8,946 bases of DNA from Chloroflexota bacterium (GTDB lineage Bacteria > Chloroflexota > Anaerolineae > Fen-1058): assembly GCA_016219235.1 (NCBI GenBank), contig JACRBO010000276.1:1-8946 (forward strand), read 5' to 3'. The first letter of the stretch is position 1, and every line of letters begins with the position of its first letter. Below are positions 1-6,089 of this stretch, in pieces. The position numbers were made by a program, and so were the translations under genes. The notes beneath the pieces were generated by a model. That model was not told where the DNA came from, did no database searches, and saw only the letters and a program-made list of their open reading frames with translations.

Positions 1-534
1 CTTGAGCAAGCCTTGCGCCTTCGACGCCAGACCAAACATGCCCGTGGTGAGAGCAAAGCACTGGCTGATCTGGGCCTGGTCCTGCTGCACCTCGGCGAGG
101 ATCAGATCGCGCTGGATTATGGCCGGCAAGCGGCGCACATCGCCGGGCGGATCGGCGCCCGACCGACCTACGGATACAACCTGGCGTTACTCGGGGACAT
201 GTGGACGGCCCTGGAATGCTGGCCCGAAGCGGCTACGACTTATCAACACGCCGTCGACGTGCGTCGAGAGTTAGGCCAGCAACATTTGCTGCTGGAGCCG
301 CTCGCCGGGTTGGCGCAAGCTCGCTTAAACCAGGGCGAGGTCGTTTCCGCGAAACAGTTGATCGACGAGGTTTGGGATGGCCTGGTCGTCCACACGACCC
401 AACTAGGCCGGGCAGGCGGCTGGGTTGGCGCGGACGACCCGGAACGATTTTACCCGACCTGCCAGCGTGTCCTCAACACCCTGCATGATCCTCGCGTTGA
501 GCTGATCTCGAAGACAGCGCAGATCCTTGAGTAG
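1..534 (+). CDS. TPR-repeat protein, C-terminal fragment (5' end outside window)
   Basis: The frame is open from base 1 and ends with TAG at 532-534, giving about 177 residues; the start lies outside the window. Two to three helical-hairpin repeats with the TPR pattern are visible: ALADLGLVLLHLGEDQIAL, a second around YNLALLGDMWTALECWPEAA, and a third around LLEPLAGLAQARLNQGEV. The tail (EPLAGLAQARL..., then 'DPERFYPTCQRVL...DPR...L') resembles the C-terminal end of the large AAA-plus-TPR regulators and adenylate-cyclase-like signalling proteins common in Chloroflexota. In those proteins the TPR superhelix is a protein-interaction or sensor module behind an NTPase. The ATPase part is not present here, so the overall function is inferred from style only. 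The gene appears intact up to its stop. It is followed after only 9 bases by decayed sequence in a different reading frame, with no visible terminator hairpin between. Confidence 0.72.
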   Translation, partial: LEQALRLRRQTKHARGESKALADLGLVLLHLGEDQIALDYGRQAAHIAGRIGARPTYGYNLALLGDMWTALECWPEAATTYQHAVDVRRELGQQHLLLEPLAGLAQARLNQGEVVSAKQLIDEVWDGLVVHTTQLGRAGGWVGADDPERFYPTCQRVLNTLHDPRVELISKTAQILE

Positions 535-543
535 CTTGCACTT

Positions 544-880
544 TTGAGAAATGTGCCGACTCCCGCTCAGTCGACAGACGTCATCATCGATCTGCCCACG
601 GCCACGATCAAGGCGACCGCGGCCGACCTGCCGACCGCGACGTGGACGGCCACCTTCGAGCTGACGCTCACGCCGACGATTGCCACGCAGACGGCCACTT
701 GGACGCCGGCCGCCACGGTGACCAAACTGACCACCTCGACCATGACCGACGGCCCCGCCGACCTTTACACCGATTCCGGTGGTGGTTGCGCCAACGGCCA
801 CTCCGACCGTGTTCTTGCCGCCAGCCGACACGCCGGCGCCGCCTGGGGTTTCGAACAGAGTTGCACGCCCACTCAATACA
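544..880 (+). pseudogene. Thr/Pro-rich linker remnant of a secreted protein
   Basis: This stretch translates into low-complexity Thr/Pro/Ala sequence typical of linkers in Chloroflexota exported proteins, but the pattern jumps frame. From 544 to about 725 it is in the frame of base 544 (DLPTATWTATFELTLTPTIA, TQTATWTPAATVT). From about 745 to about 850 the credible sequence is one frame on (PTFTPIPVVVAPTATPTVFL, PPADTPAPPG). That second frame is closed upstream by TGA and downstream by TAG near 888. No start codon with a ribosome-binding site is visible, only a TTG at 544. It is probably the N-terminal side of the decayed glycosidase that follows. The part normally lying between linker and catalytic domain is not seen, so an internal deletion is likely. 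It could also be the end of a separate lost gene. Confidence 0.55.
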
Positions 881-2068
881 CTGCTTTAGCTCAGGCCTGG
901 GCGTCTCACCTCAAGTCCACGGGCTGGTTCACTTCCACGATCGTGTATGCGTTTGACGAACCCGACGATGTCTCTCTGCCGGATATTGCACAGGATTCAC
1001 AACGCAGGCAGCTAGGTGATGCCGACTGGAAGGCGCGCATCATGGACACGACTGATCCCACGCCCGGCGACGTGGGCACGCTTAATCCAGCGCTAGGCAT
1101 TTACTGTGTGGCGTTGAAAAGATACGATCACTGGAACTATGACAGTGGCATCCCGGCCAATGACATCCCCTACGGGCGCAGCATTTGGCCCACACTGTTC
1201 GCACAAAACATCCAACTGTGGTTCTATGAGAGCTACGCGCAGAGCGCACCCTATCCGACGTTTTCGACGAACACGTTATGGGGCGCGGGGCCGCGTCTGA
1301 TGTTGTGGGGCAGTTGGTATGAAAGTGCCACTGGTTTCCTGTATTGGGACACCATCGCGTGGCACGAATCCAATCCGTGGGGGCCGAACGTGATTTCAGC
1401 AAGAGCGGCGACGGCGTGTTGATCTATCCCGGTCATCACGATGGCACCGATGCCGCGCAGGGTTATGGCTCTCCGGCAAGCATCACACTCGATGGGCCGG
1501 TGCCGTCTTATCGGCTCAAGGTCATCCGCGCGGGCTTGCAGGATTGGGCTTTGTTCAAGCTGGCCAAGCAACGTGGCTTTGGCGCGTTGCACGCAATCAA
1601 GTTGCGCGAGCCTACGGCCAACTAGGTCGTTGCGAATGGAGCGGTTGCCCGCCAATCGTCAACGGGCAATTCCTGCGGAAGAACGATGGCGCTGTGTTGG
1701 ACAGCGTGCGGCATAACATCGCCATGAAGATTTTGGGGTTGAATAATGTCGCGCCCAACACGCCGAGCAGTCCCAGCCCGGCCGATCAGGCCCTCAATGT
1801 CTTCACGCATCAGCCCCTGACATAGCAGGGCGGCGATCCCGATAGGCAGCCGCTAACCTACACCGTCGCCATCAGTACCAGCAATCCACCATCGAACATC
1901 GTCACCGTGACACAAACATCGTATGCGCCGAATCTGATCACTGGCACAACGTATTTCTGGCGTGTCACAGCGACCGATGGGCTCAGTCAAACGATCGGGC
2001 CGGTGTGGCAGTTAACCACTATCATTAGCGAATACCGGGTGTACCTGCCAGTGGTGTTGAGATCATAG
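865..2068 (+). pseudogene. Decayed DUF4091 / GH123-like glycosidase with Fn3-like module and YLPVVLRS tail
   Basis: The catalytic-domain remnant starts around YTALAQAWASHLKSTGW and carries IVYAFDEPDD. The Asp-Glu pair at 955-960 is where GH123/DUF4091 enzymes have their catalytic acid and neighbour. It continues through WFYESYAQSAPYP, 'GPRLMLWGSWYESATGFLYWD' and, after a frame change, SGDGVLIYPG...SITLDGP. Near 1388-1391 one base seems missing: restoring it gives WGPNGDFSKSGDGVLIYPG. Near 1583-1595 the frame changes again into RNQVARAYGQLGRCEW...VNGQF. An Fn3/Ig-like module follows (PSPADQALN..., GGDPD..PLTYTVAISTSNP, TTYFWRVTATDG...GPVWQLTT). It is interrupted by TAG at 1823-1825 where relatives normally have Trp (TGG). 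The end is EYRVYLPVVLRS, a C-terminus I associate with exported Chloroflexota proteins, with the final TAG at 2066-2068. The ancestral role was probably cell-surface or secreted glycan hydrolysis; now it is presumably inactive. Several independent lesions in 1.2 kb, with intact genes nearby, argue against a single sequencing error. Confidence 0.72.
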
Positions 2069-2149
2069 ATTCGGGCCGGCGGCGCGCGCTAACACGTTAT
2101 CGTGCGAGCCCGCGTCATCAAAAGTGCGGGTGAACCTTATCTTTGAGAC

Positions 2150-2375
2150 CCGACAGAAATGTCGGATCAAAGATAATGGCAATGGACTCCGAAGATAACG
2201 GCAACAGCCGAACTTATTGTCAGAGCTAATGGCAATGGCCGACAGCATCGCCAAAGTTGTTGGCAATGGACTACAGCCAACATTCAAAAACGCCGGAGAA
2301 ACACCCCCAGGTGGACTATTGCCACTATCTTTGACACCATTGCCATTACTTTGATTTCCGAGAACAGTGTCGGAT
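2150..2375 (+). repeat. Repeat unit copy A, MITE-like
   Basis: The unit begins with a perfect inverted repeat, CCGACA-GAAA-TGTCGG (2150-2165). It then has CAAAGATAATGGCAATGG, AAGATAACGGCAACAGCCGAAC, a middle block ending TTGGCAATGGACTACAGCCA, then TTCAAAAACGCCGGAGAAAC. It closes with reverse-oriented motifs ATTGCCACTATCTTTGA and CCATTGCCATTACTTTGAT and with GTGTCGG at 2368-2374. The outer motifs are near reverse complements of each other, so the whole unit is roughly palindromic, as in miniature inverted-repeat elements. It has no coding content of its own. A diverged direct copy lies at 2721-3005. Confidence 0.75.
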
Positions 2376-2583
2376 CTCATAATTGTTGGCAATGGAGTGG
2401 CCTAAATTGCCACTTTTTCTCACAGTTGTTGGCAATGAGAATCATAGATCCTGGCAATAGCCGAAAAACAGGTTAAACAGATTCTCAAAGATGATGGCAA
2501 CAGCCGATCAGGCCAGTCGAAGAAGATAGATCAGGTTACACGGAAAATGCTGTTGCCCGCACGATCATCGCAGAGCGGAGGAA

Positions 2584-2711
2584 GCCATTGCCAGGAACTG
2601 CGTGTCGGCCATTGCCAGGAACTGCGTGTCGGCCATTGCCAGGAACTGCGTGTCGGTCATTGCCATGATCTGTGATGCTATTGCCAGGAACTACGAGTGT
2701 ATTGCCAGGAA
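2584..2711 (+). repeat. 24-bp tandem repeat, three identical plus degenerate units
   Basis: Three identical 24-bp units lie head to tail at 2584-2607, 2608-2631 and 2632-2655; each begins GCCATTGCCAGGAACTGC and ends GTGTCG. A diverged unit follows at 2656-2679 (TTGCCATGATCTG), then shorter ones at 2680-2700 (ATTGCCAGGAACTACGAG) and 2701-2711 (ATTGCCAGGAA). There are no unique spacers, so this is not a CRISPR array. The identical units point to recent slippage or unequal exchange. Every unit contains the TTGCCA core of the surrounding motif field. The 24-bp period makes both strands translate into 8-residue repeats, but I see no sign of a real gene. Confidence 0.9.
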
Positions 2712-2720
2712 TTGTGAGAA

Positions 2721-3005
2721 CCGACACAGATGTCGGAAACCAAAGATAATGGCAATGAGCAAGGCTTGTTGCCGCGTTTCAGTCAAAGATAATGGCAACA
2801 GGCTCCAAAGATAACGGCAACAGCCGAACTTTGCGTCGGAGTTAATGACAATGCCCGACAACGTCGCCAGAGTTATTGGCAATGGACTACCGCCAACTTT
2901 CAAAAACACGAGAGAAACACATCCAAGTCGGCCATTGCCAATAACTTCGGATTTCCATTGCCATTATCTTCGGGTCTATTGCCAATAACTTTGAATTCCG
3001 ACAAC
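2721..3005 (+). repeat. Repeat unit copy B, diverged duplicate of copy A
   Basis: This copy also opens with a perfect hairpin, CCGACA-CAGA-TGTCGG (2721-2736), then CAAAGATAATGGCAATGAG. It has about 40 extra bases including a second CAAAGATAATGGCAACAGG, then the same order of blocks as copy A: AAGATAACGGCAACAGCCGA, a GTTAATGACAATG block, TTATTGGCAATGGACTACCG, and TTTCAAAAACACGAGAGAAA. It ends with three reverse motifs (2930-2950, 2955-2973, 2976-2995) and AATTCCGACAACAG. The hairpin loop differs from copy A while the stem is conserved, which suggests the stem structure matters. The unit ends just upstream of the ATPase promoter. Confidence 0.75.
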
Positions 3006-3016
3006 AGACCTCGATC

Positions 3017-3044
3017 TTGACAGTGGGTGCGGCTGTGATAAACT
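3017..3044 (+). promoter_or_regulatory. Candidate sigma-70 promoter of the ATPase gene
   Basis: A perfect -35 box TTGACA (3017-3022) is followed after 16 bases by TAAACT (3039-3044), preceded by TG at an extended -10 position (TGATAAACT). Transcription would start near 3051, inside the palindrome at 3044-3072. A second possible -10 is the perfect TATAAT at 3055-3060, in the centre of the palindrome. Its -35 would fall near 3033-3038, which matches poorly, and it would leave a leader of only about 10 bases. Confidence 0.5.
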
Positions 3045-3072
3045 ATCTCTAAAGTATAATACTTTAGAGATA
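3044..3072 (+). promoter_or_regulatory. Perfect 29-bp palindromic operator/hairpin before the ATPase start
   Basis: The left arm TATCTCTAAAGTAT (3044-3057) and right arm ATACTTTAGAGATA (3059-3072) are exact reverse complements around A3058. The palindrome overlaps both candidate -10 elements and the only purine-rich stretch that could be a ribosome-binding site (AGAG, 3066-3069, 7 bases before the ATG at 3077). A protein bound here would block transcription. If fully transcribed, the hairpin would hide the ribosome-binding site. The ATPase itself carries a winged-helix-like segment, so autoregulation is a reasonable but unproven guess. A symmetric AT-rich site in GC-rich DNA is notable. Confidence 0.75.
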
Positions 3073-3076
3073 AATC

Positions 3077-4501
3077 ATGACCTTCTACAACCGCAAGCGC
3101 GAACTTCGACTGCTCAACGAACTGTATGCCCGTTCAGGCGGCCAGATGTTTGTCCTCTATGGCCGGCGACGTGTGGGCAAGACAGCACTGCTCACGCACT
3201 GGCTGGAGACCATCCAACGTCCCGCCCTCTACTGGACAGCCGATCGCACCTCGGACGCCGCACAGCTCCGCTCATTCTCAGCCGCGGTCCAGAGTTACCT
3301 CAATCCCGATCAACCTGTCCCCGCCGATTTCACCTACAGCACGTGGGAGCTGGCCTTCACTGAAGTGGCGCGTTTGGCGACCGAGCGGTTGGTGGTGGTC
3401 ATCGACGAGTTTACGTATCTGATCGAGGCCGATCCGTCACTGGCCAGTGTTCTGCAGCGCGTGTGGGATCATCGCCTCAAACGCAGTAACGTGCTGCTGA
3501 TCTTGACCGGCTCGCACGCCGGGATGATTGAGCGCGAAGTGCTGGCCTATCGTTCACCGCTCTACAACCGCGCGACGAGCAGCCTACACTTGCAACCCAT
3601 GCCCTTTGGGGCACTCTCGCAGTTTTTTCCGACCTACTCAGCCGAGGAGCGCGCGACCATCTATGCGTGTGTGGGCGGCGTGCCCCAGTATCTGGAACTG
3701 TGTGACGCCGGCCGTTCGGCCGATGACAATCTGCTGGGGCTGTTATCCAACGCCATGATCATCGATGACGCCGGCGCACTCCTGCGCGATCAACTCGGCG
3801 AGCCGCGCAATTACGTCGCCATCGTAGACTCGATCGCTTCGGGCTTCACGCGCAACAACGAGATCGCCGCCATGTCGGGGCTGCAGCCCTCCAACGTCGG
3901 CAAATATCTCGATGTGTTGCAGCATCTCGGGATTGTCGAGCGTGAAGTCCCCGCGACGGTGAGCCACCCGGACCAGAGCAAGCAGGGCCGGTACCGCATC
4001 GTCGATCACTACTTGCGCTTTTACTATCGCTACATCGCGCCGGCGCGCTCCAACCTGGAACGAGGGTTAGTCCAGCAAGCCTGGCAGACTATCCAGAAAC
4101 ATCTGCCGGAATTTGTCGGGACCTACGTCTTTGAAGAATTGTGCCGCGAATGGGTGTTGCAGCAAGGTGATGCGGGACAGTTGCCATTTGTGCCGCGCCG
4201 CGTCGGATCCTTCTGGGGCACCCGCAAACCGCAGATCGATGTCGTGGCGATCAATGAGGATGATCACGCCATGTTGGTCGGTGAATGCAAGTGGACGGCT
4301 GAGCCAATCCGCAAAGGGGTCGTTGAGTATTTTTTCAAACAGGCCGACGAGATCATTCCCGACCCGGCGGATAAGTGGCGCGTGACCTATGCCCTGTTTA
4401 GCCGCAGCGGCTTCACCAGCGAGGCCCGTGCGGCGGCCGGCAAGCGTTCATGTCTATGGATTAACCTGGATCGAATTGATACCGACCTGCGGGACGTGTG
4501 A
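3077..4501 (+). CDS. AAA ATPase, ATPase_2 / DUF234 family, with PD-(D/E)XK-like C-terminus
   Basis: This 474-residue protein begins TFYNRKRELRLLNELY, the usual opening of the archaeal-type ATP-binding proteins with ATPase_2 and DUF234 domains. Walker A is GRRRVGKT (29-36). Walker B is LVVVIDEF with Asp110/Glu111. A sensor-like LILTGSHAGM lies near 141-150. Residues 261-294 (NEIAAMSGLQPSNVGKYLDV then LQHLGIVERE) form a winged-helix pattern. The C-terminal part reads GTRKPQIDVVAINEDDHAML then VGECKW; Asp388, Glu403 and Lys405 fit a PD-(D/E)XK nuclease-like core, with Glu353/354 upstream as the helix acidic residue. Length and domain order are normal, and I see no lesion. The ATG at 3077 is preceded by a weak AGAG and the palindrome. 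The cellular role of this family is poorly understood. It stands alone between the repeat field and a convergent terminator-like hairpin, so context gives no partner. The family assignment is firm; nuclease activity is inferred. Confidence 0.93.
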   Translation: MTFYNRKRELRLLNELYARSGGQMFVLYGRRRVGKTALLTHWLETIQRPALYWTADRTSDAAQLRSFSAAVQSYLNPDQPVPADFTYSTWELAFTEVARLATERLVVVIDEFTYLIEADPSLASVLQRVWDHRLKRSNVLLILTGSHAGMIEREVLAYRSPLYNRATSSLHLQPMPFGALSQFFPTYSAEERATIYACVGGVPQYLELCDAGRSADDNLLGLLSNAMIIDDAGALLRDQLGEPRNYVAIVDSIASGFTRNNEIAAMSGLQPSNVGKYLDVLQHLGIVEREVPATVSHPDQSKQGRYRIVDHYLRFYYRYIAPARSNLERGLVQQAWQTIQKHLPEFVGTYVFEELCREWVLQQGDAGQLPFVPRRVGSFWGTRKPQIDVVAINEDDHAMLVGECKWTAEPIRKGVVEYFFKQADEIIPDPADKWRVTYALFSRSGFTSEARAAAGKRSCLWINLDRIDTDLRDV

Positions 4502-4574
4502 CCCGTCACGCAGAAAACACCCCGTATCAAGGTCTTAGCCGCAGCCACAAACCCGCGTGACCGCAGCCGACAAC

Positions 4575-4604
4575 AGCGGGTGAAGACCAAGGTCTTCACC
4601 CGCT
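4575..4604. terminator. Strong hairpin between convergent genes (likely bidirectional terminator)
   Basis: Arms AGCGGGTGAAGACC (4575-4588) and GGTCTTCACCCGCT (4591-4604) are perfectly complementary around AA. The hairpin sits 74 bases after the ATPase stop and 4 bases beyond the stop of the left-running 4609-4872 gene, the place expected for a shared terminator. No run of T follows on either side, so it is not a classical intrinsic terminator. The segment 4502-4574 otherwise holds nothing I recognise except a second CAAGGTCTT at 4528-4536. Confidence 0.65.
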
Positions 4605-4608
4605 CGCG

Positions 4609-4872
4609 TTACTCCCCAATCCGAGTCACTTCTTCAGTCGGCAGGGCGCGACCACCCAGCATACGCTGAAGCGTCCGCTGGCGTTCTCCGACAAAATCAT
4701 AACCTGGCACGGCGTACACGGTTTTGAGCGACGGATATGGGCCGCCCTGCCCGCGCGCCAGGCAACCGCGCTGCACGTAGCGTCGCAACGCGGCACGTTC
4801 TGGCCTGGTCAACTGGCCGATGTCCGTCACGGGGTCGGCCAACGCCCGTTCGACGATCGCAGGCAGCGGCAT
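4609..4872 (-). CDS. Small hypothetical protein, last gene of the minus-strand operon
   Basis: The gene encodes 87 residues, start ATG (4870-4872), stop TAA (4609-4611). I do not recognise the family. The N-terminal half is helical and charged (VERALADPVTDIGQLTRPER, AALRRYVQRG). It is followed by a Gly/Pro turn region with LKTVYAVPGYDFVGERQRTL, an arrangement that could be a small winged-helix or protein-binding fold, but no catalytic signature is visible. The start codon immediately follows the TGA of the upstream gene (TGA-ATG, no gap), with GAGG eight bases ahead, so translation is probably coupled. It likely acts with the two genes before it. Confidence 0.75.
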   Translation of the reverse strand: MPLPAIVERALADPVTDIGQLTRPERAALRRYVQRGCLARGQGGPYPSLKTVYAVPGYDFVGERQRTLQRMLGGRALPTEEVTRIGE

Positions 4873-5436
4873 TCAGCCCGCCTCAGACTCAAGCGCCGTA
4901 CAGGGCGCGAGCGCCGAGCCGGTGTCGTGCATTGTCGGTGAACTACCCGACAACGGCACGCTTTGCGCGCAGTATTCGCAGGCCGTGGCCCGCTGCGCAT
5001 CACGTCGCGTCTCGCGCTCCAACCGATTTTCCTGATCCAGCACGATCACGGCCAGGTGCTTGACGCACGAGTGACAGATCGCGCGATCATTGCGCCCGAC
5101 GTGCGGCGTGTCCGTCGGTTGCGGCGGCCGATGCTGCTCGATGACGCGCCCACACCACAGGCAGTGACTTGGCGACGACGCCCGCCAACGAGTCAACCAG
5201 AGTTCGAAAGTCGCCTGGGCGCCGCGCCGCTGTTGCATGACCGCTGCATCTGTGGCCGGGCCGACGACGTGCCCACCGGCGAAGTTGACGATCAGCGCCA
5301 GGGGCCAGCGCGCGTCCGGCTCCTCGATACCGATAAGAAACAATTCGCCGTCGAACGCCGTGTGGTCAAAGCCGCAGTGTTCCAGATCGCCCAGGTCCAT
5401 TTGCACGAGGCCCAGTTCGGGATCGTAGCGAATCAT
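4873..5436 (-). CDS. Hypothetical protein with three CxxC zinc-type pairs
   Basis: The gene encodes 187 residues and is not recognised. Residues 1-60 look like a compact beta-rich domain (MIRYDPELGLVQMDLGDLEH, FDGELFLIGIEEPDARWPLA, LIVNFAGGHVVGPATD). The second half carries CLWC (92/95), CHSC (121/124) and CEYC (153/156), separated by charged linkers, a pattern that suggests one zinc ribbon plus part of another. The last 25 residues are Ser/Ala-rich and probably disordered. The ATG (5434-5436) overlaps the TGA of the preceding gene as ATGA. A GAGG seven bases before the ATG gives a normal ribosome-binding site. Tight coupling on both sides implies a complex or shared pathway with its neighbours. 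Binding of nucleic acid through the Cys clusters is a guess. Confidence 0.78.
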   Translation of the reverse strand: MIRYDPELGLVQMDLGDLEHCGFDHTAFDGELFLIGIEEPDARWPLALIVNFAGGHVVGPATDAAVMQQRRGAQATFELWLTRWRASSPSHCLWCGRVIEQHRPPQPTDTPHVGRNDRAICHSCVKHLAVIVLDQENRLERETRRDAQRATACEYCAQSVPLSGSSPTMHDTGSALAPCTALESEAG

Positions 5437-6023
5437 GGTGCAACCTCGAACACATTGTCCGCGTGATCGGCGTAATCGTGGTCTTCCGGCTCGCCGAGTT
5501 GATGCCAGGCCGTCTCCATCTCCTGGATATAACCGGCCATTTGCATGATTGCATCGGCAGGGCCGTGAAACTCAGCGGCGATACCCGCGAGGCCGCACTG
5601 GGCGAGCGTGGCATTGATGCGTTGCAGTTCCGCTTCAAACCGGGCTGCCCTGGCGGACGGCAATTCACCGTTGGCCCAACGGATCGTCATGACGATCGGG
5701 CGCAGCCCGCGATCGAGGCGGGGCAGCAACTCAAACTCGATATAGTTTTGCGCGCCGTAGTGAGCCATCAACCGCGCGCACTGCTCGGCCAGGATCGGCA
5801 CGGCCAGCGCGAAGGCTTCAATCTCCCAGCCTTTAGCCGAGGCTTCGACCTTGCGCAGATCAAACCGCGCCAGGTCAGGCTGGCTGGCAATCGCGCGCGT
5901 CATGCGCCAATCCAACCACCAACCCGCCAGCCGATCAACGGCCGACAGCAGCACCGCCAGCAGCGCGACCACCGGGTTACGGCGCGCCGTCAACATCGAG
6001 GGCGATAAGGGTGTATCAGTCAT
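5433..6023 (-). CDS. Hypothetical protein with N-terminal hydrophobic helix
   Basis: The gene encodes 196 residues from the ATG at 6021-6023. I prefer this start over the GTG six bases upstream (6027-6029) because GGAGG lies five bases before the ATG but abuts the GTG. Residues 17-35 (PVVALLAVLLSAVDRLAGWW) form a hydrophobic, possibly membrane-associated helix after two Arg. The remainder is mainly helical and soluble-looking (LRKVEASAKGWEIEAFALAV, RLDRGLRPIVMTIRWANGEL), ending in an acidic tail (EPEDHDYADHADNVFEV). No family is recognised. Its TGA overlaps the next start by ATGA. A 14-bp hairpin lies between it and the gene upstream, so its expression may be set separately within the operon. 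A membrane-anchored partner of the downstream zinc protein is possible but unsupported by homology. Confidence 0.78.
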   Translation of the reverse strand: MTDTPLSPSMLTARRNPVVALLAVLLSAVDRLAGWWLDWRMTRAIASQPDLARFDLRKVEASAKGWEIEAFALAVPILAEQCARLMAHYGAQNYIEFELLPRLDRGLRPIVMTIRWANGELPSARAARFEAELQRINATLAQCGLAGIAAEFHGPADAIMQMAGYIQEMETAWHQLGEPEDHDYADHADNVFEVAP

Positions 6024-6041
6024 GGACACCTCCAGGTGAAA

Positions 6042-6081
6042 CCGGTCGCACGCTGGATCAACTCCAGCAGCGTGCGACCGG
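6042..6081 (-). other. Intercistronic hairpin in the minus-strand operon
   Basis: Arms CCGGTCGCACGCTG (6042-6055) and CAGCGTGCGACCGG (6068-6081) are perfect complements around a 12-base loop. On the transcribed strand it lies just after the stop of the four-cysteine gene (6090) and about 20 bases before the ribosome-binding site of the next gene. Only TTT follows, so it looks more like an RNA-processing, stability or attenuation element than a strong terminator. Confidence 0.7.
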
Positions 6082-6089
6082 ACGTAGTC

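Larger units (their letters stand above)
2069..3043 (+). repeat. Non-coding repeat field: bidirectional TGGCAA/TTGCCA-centred motifs
   Basis: I see no credible gene in these 975 bases; what fills them is a short degenerate motif, roughly CAAAGATAATGGCAATGG, on both strands. Forward-type copies: 2168-2185, 2191-2213 (AACGGCAACAG variant), 2227-2238, 2256-2269, 2381-2395, 2425-2439, 2486-2505, 2741-2759, 2784-2802, 2806-2829 and 2871-2885. Reverse-type copies (CCATTGCCATTATCTTTG): 2316-2334, 2337-2354, 2406-2421, 2930-2950, 2955-2973 and 2976-2995, plus the TTGCCAGGAACT units between 2584 and 2711. Local short ORFs merely translate the repeats. The arrangement could represent a nested family of short palindromic mobile repeats, a protein-binding array (iteron- or centromere-like), or a structured RNA; the sequence does not decide. 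Confidence 0.85.

Noticed and set aside
2063..2392. Minus-strand frame similar to another at 2691-2909, suggesting paralogous genes
   Set aside because: The similarity comes from the DNA duplication. Each frame is short and composed of repeat motifs, with no credible protein family.
2584..2711. CRISPR array
   Set aside because: The repeats are directly adjacent without unique spacers, and no cas genes are present.
2536..2727. Minus-strand frame with PGNGRHAV repeats, possible repeat protein
   Set aside because: It is only the translation of the 24-bp tandem units; the period is a multiple of three by chance and no start signals or flanking protein sequence are seen.
4575..4604. Classical Rho-independent terminator
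   Set aside because: The hairpin is strong, but neither side has a T tract; it is kept only as a probable terminator-like structure.
5463..6008. Plus-strand open frame of 181 codons
   Set aside because: It is antisense to the coupled 5433-6023 gene, whose ribosome-binding site and overlaps are convincing.
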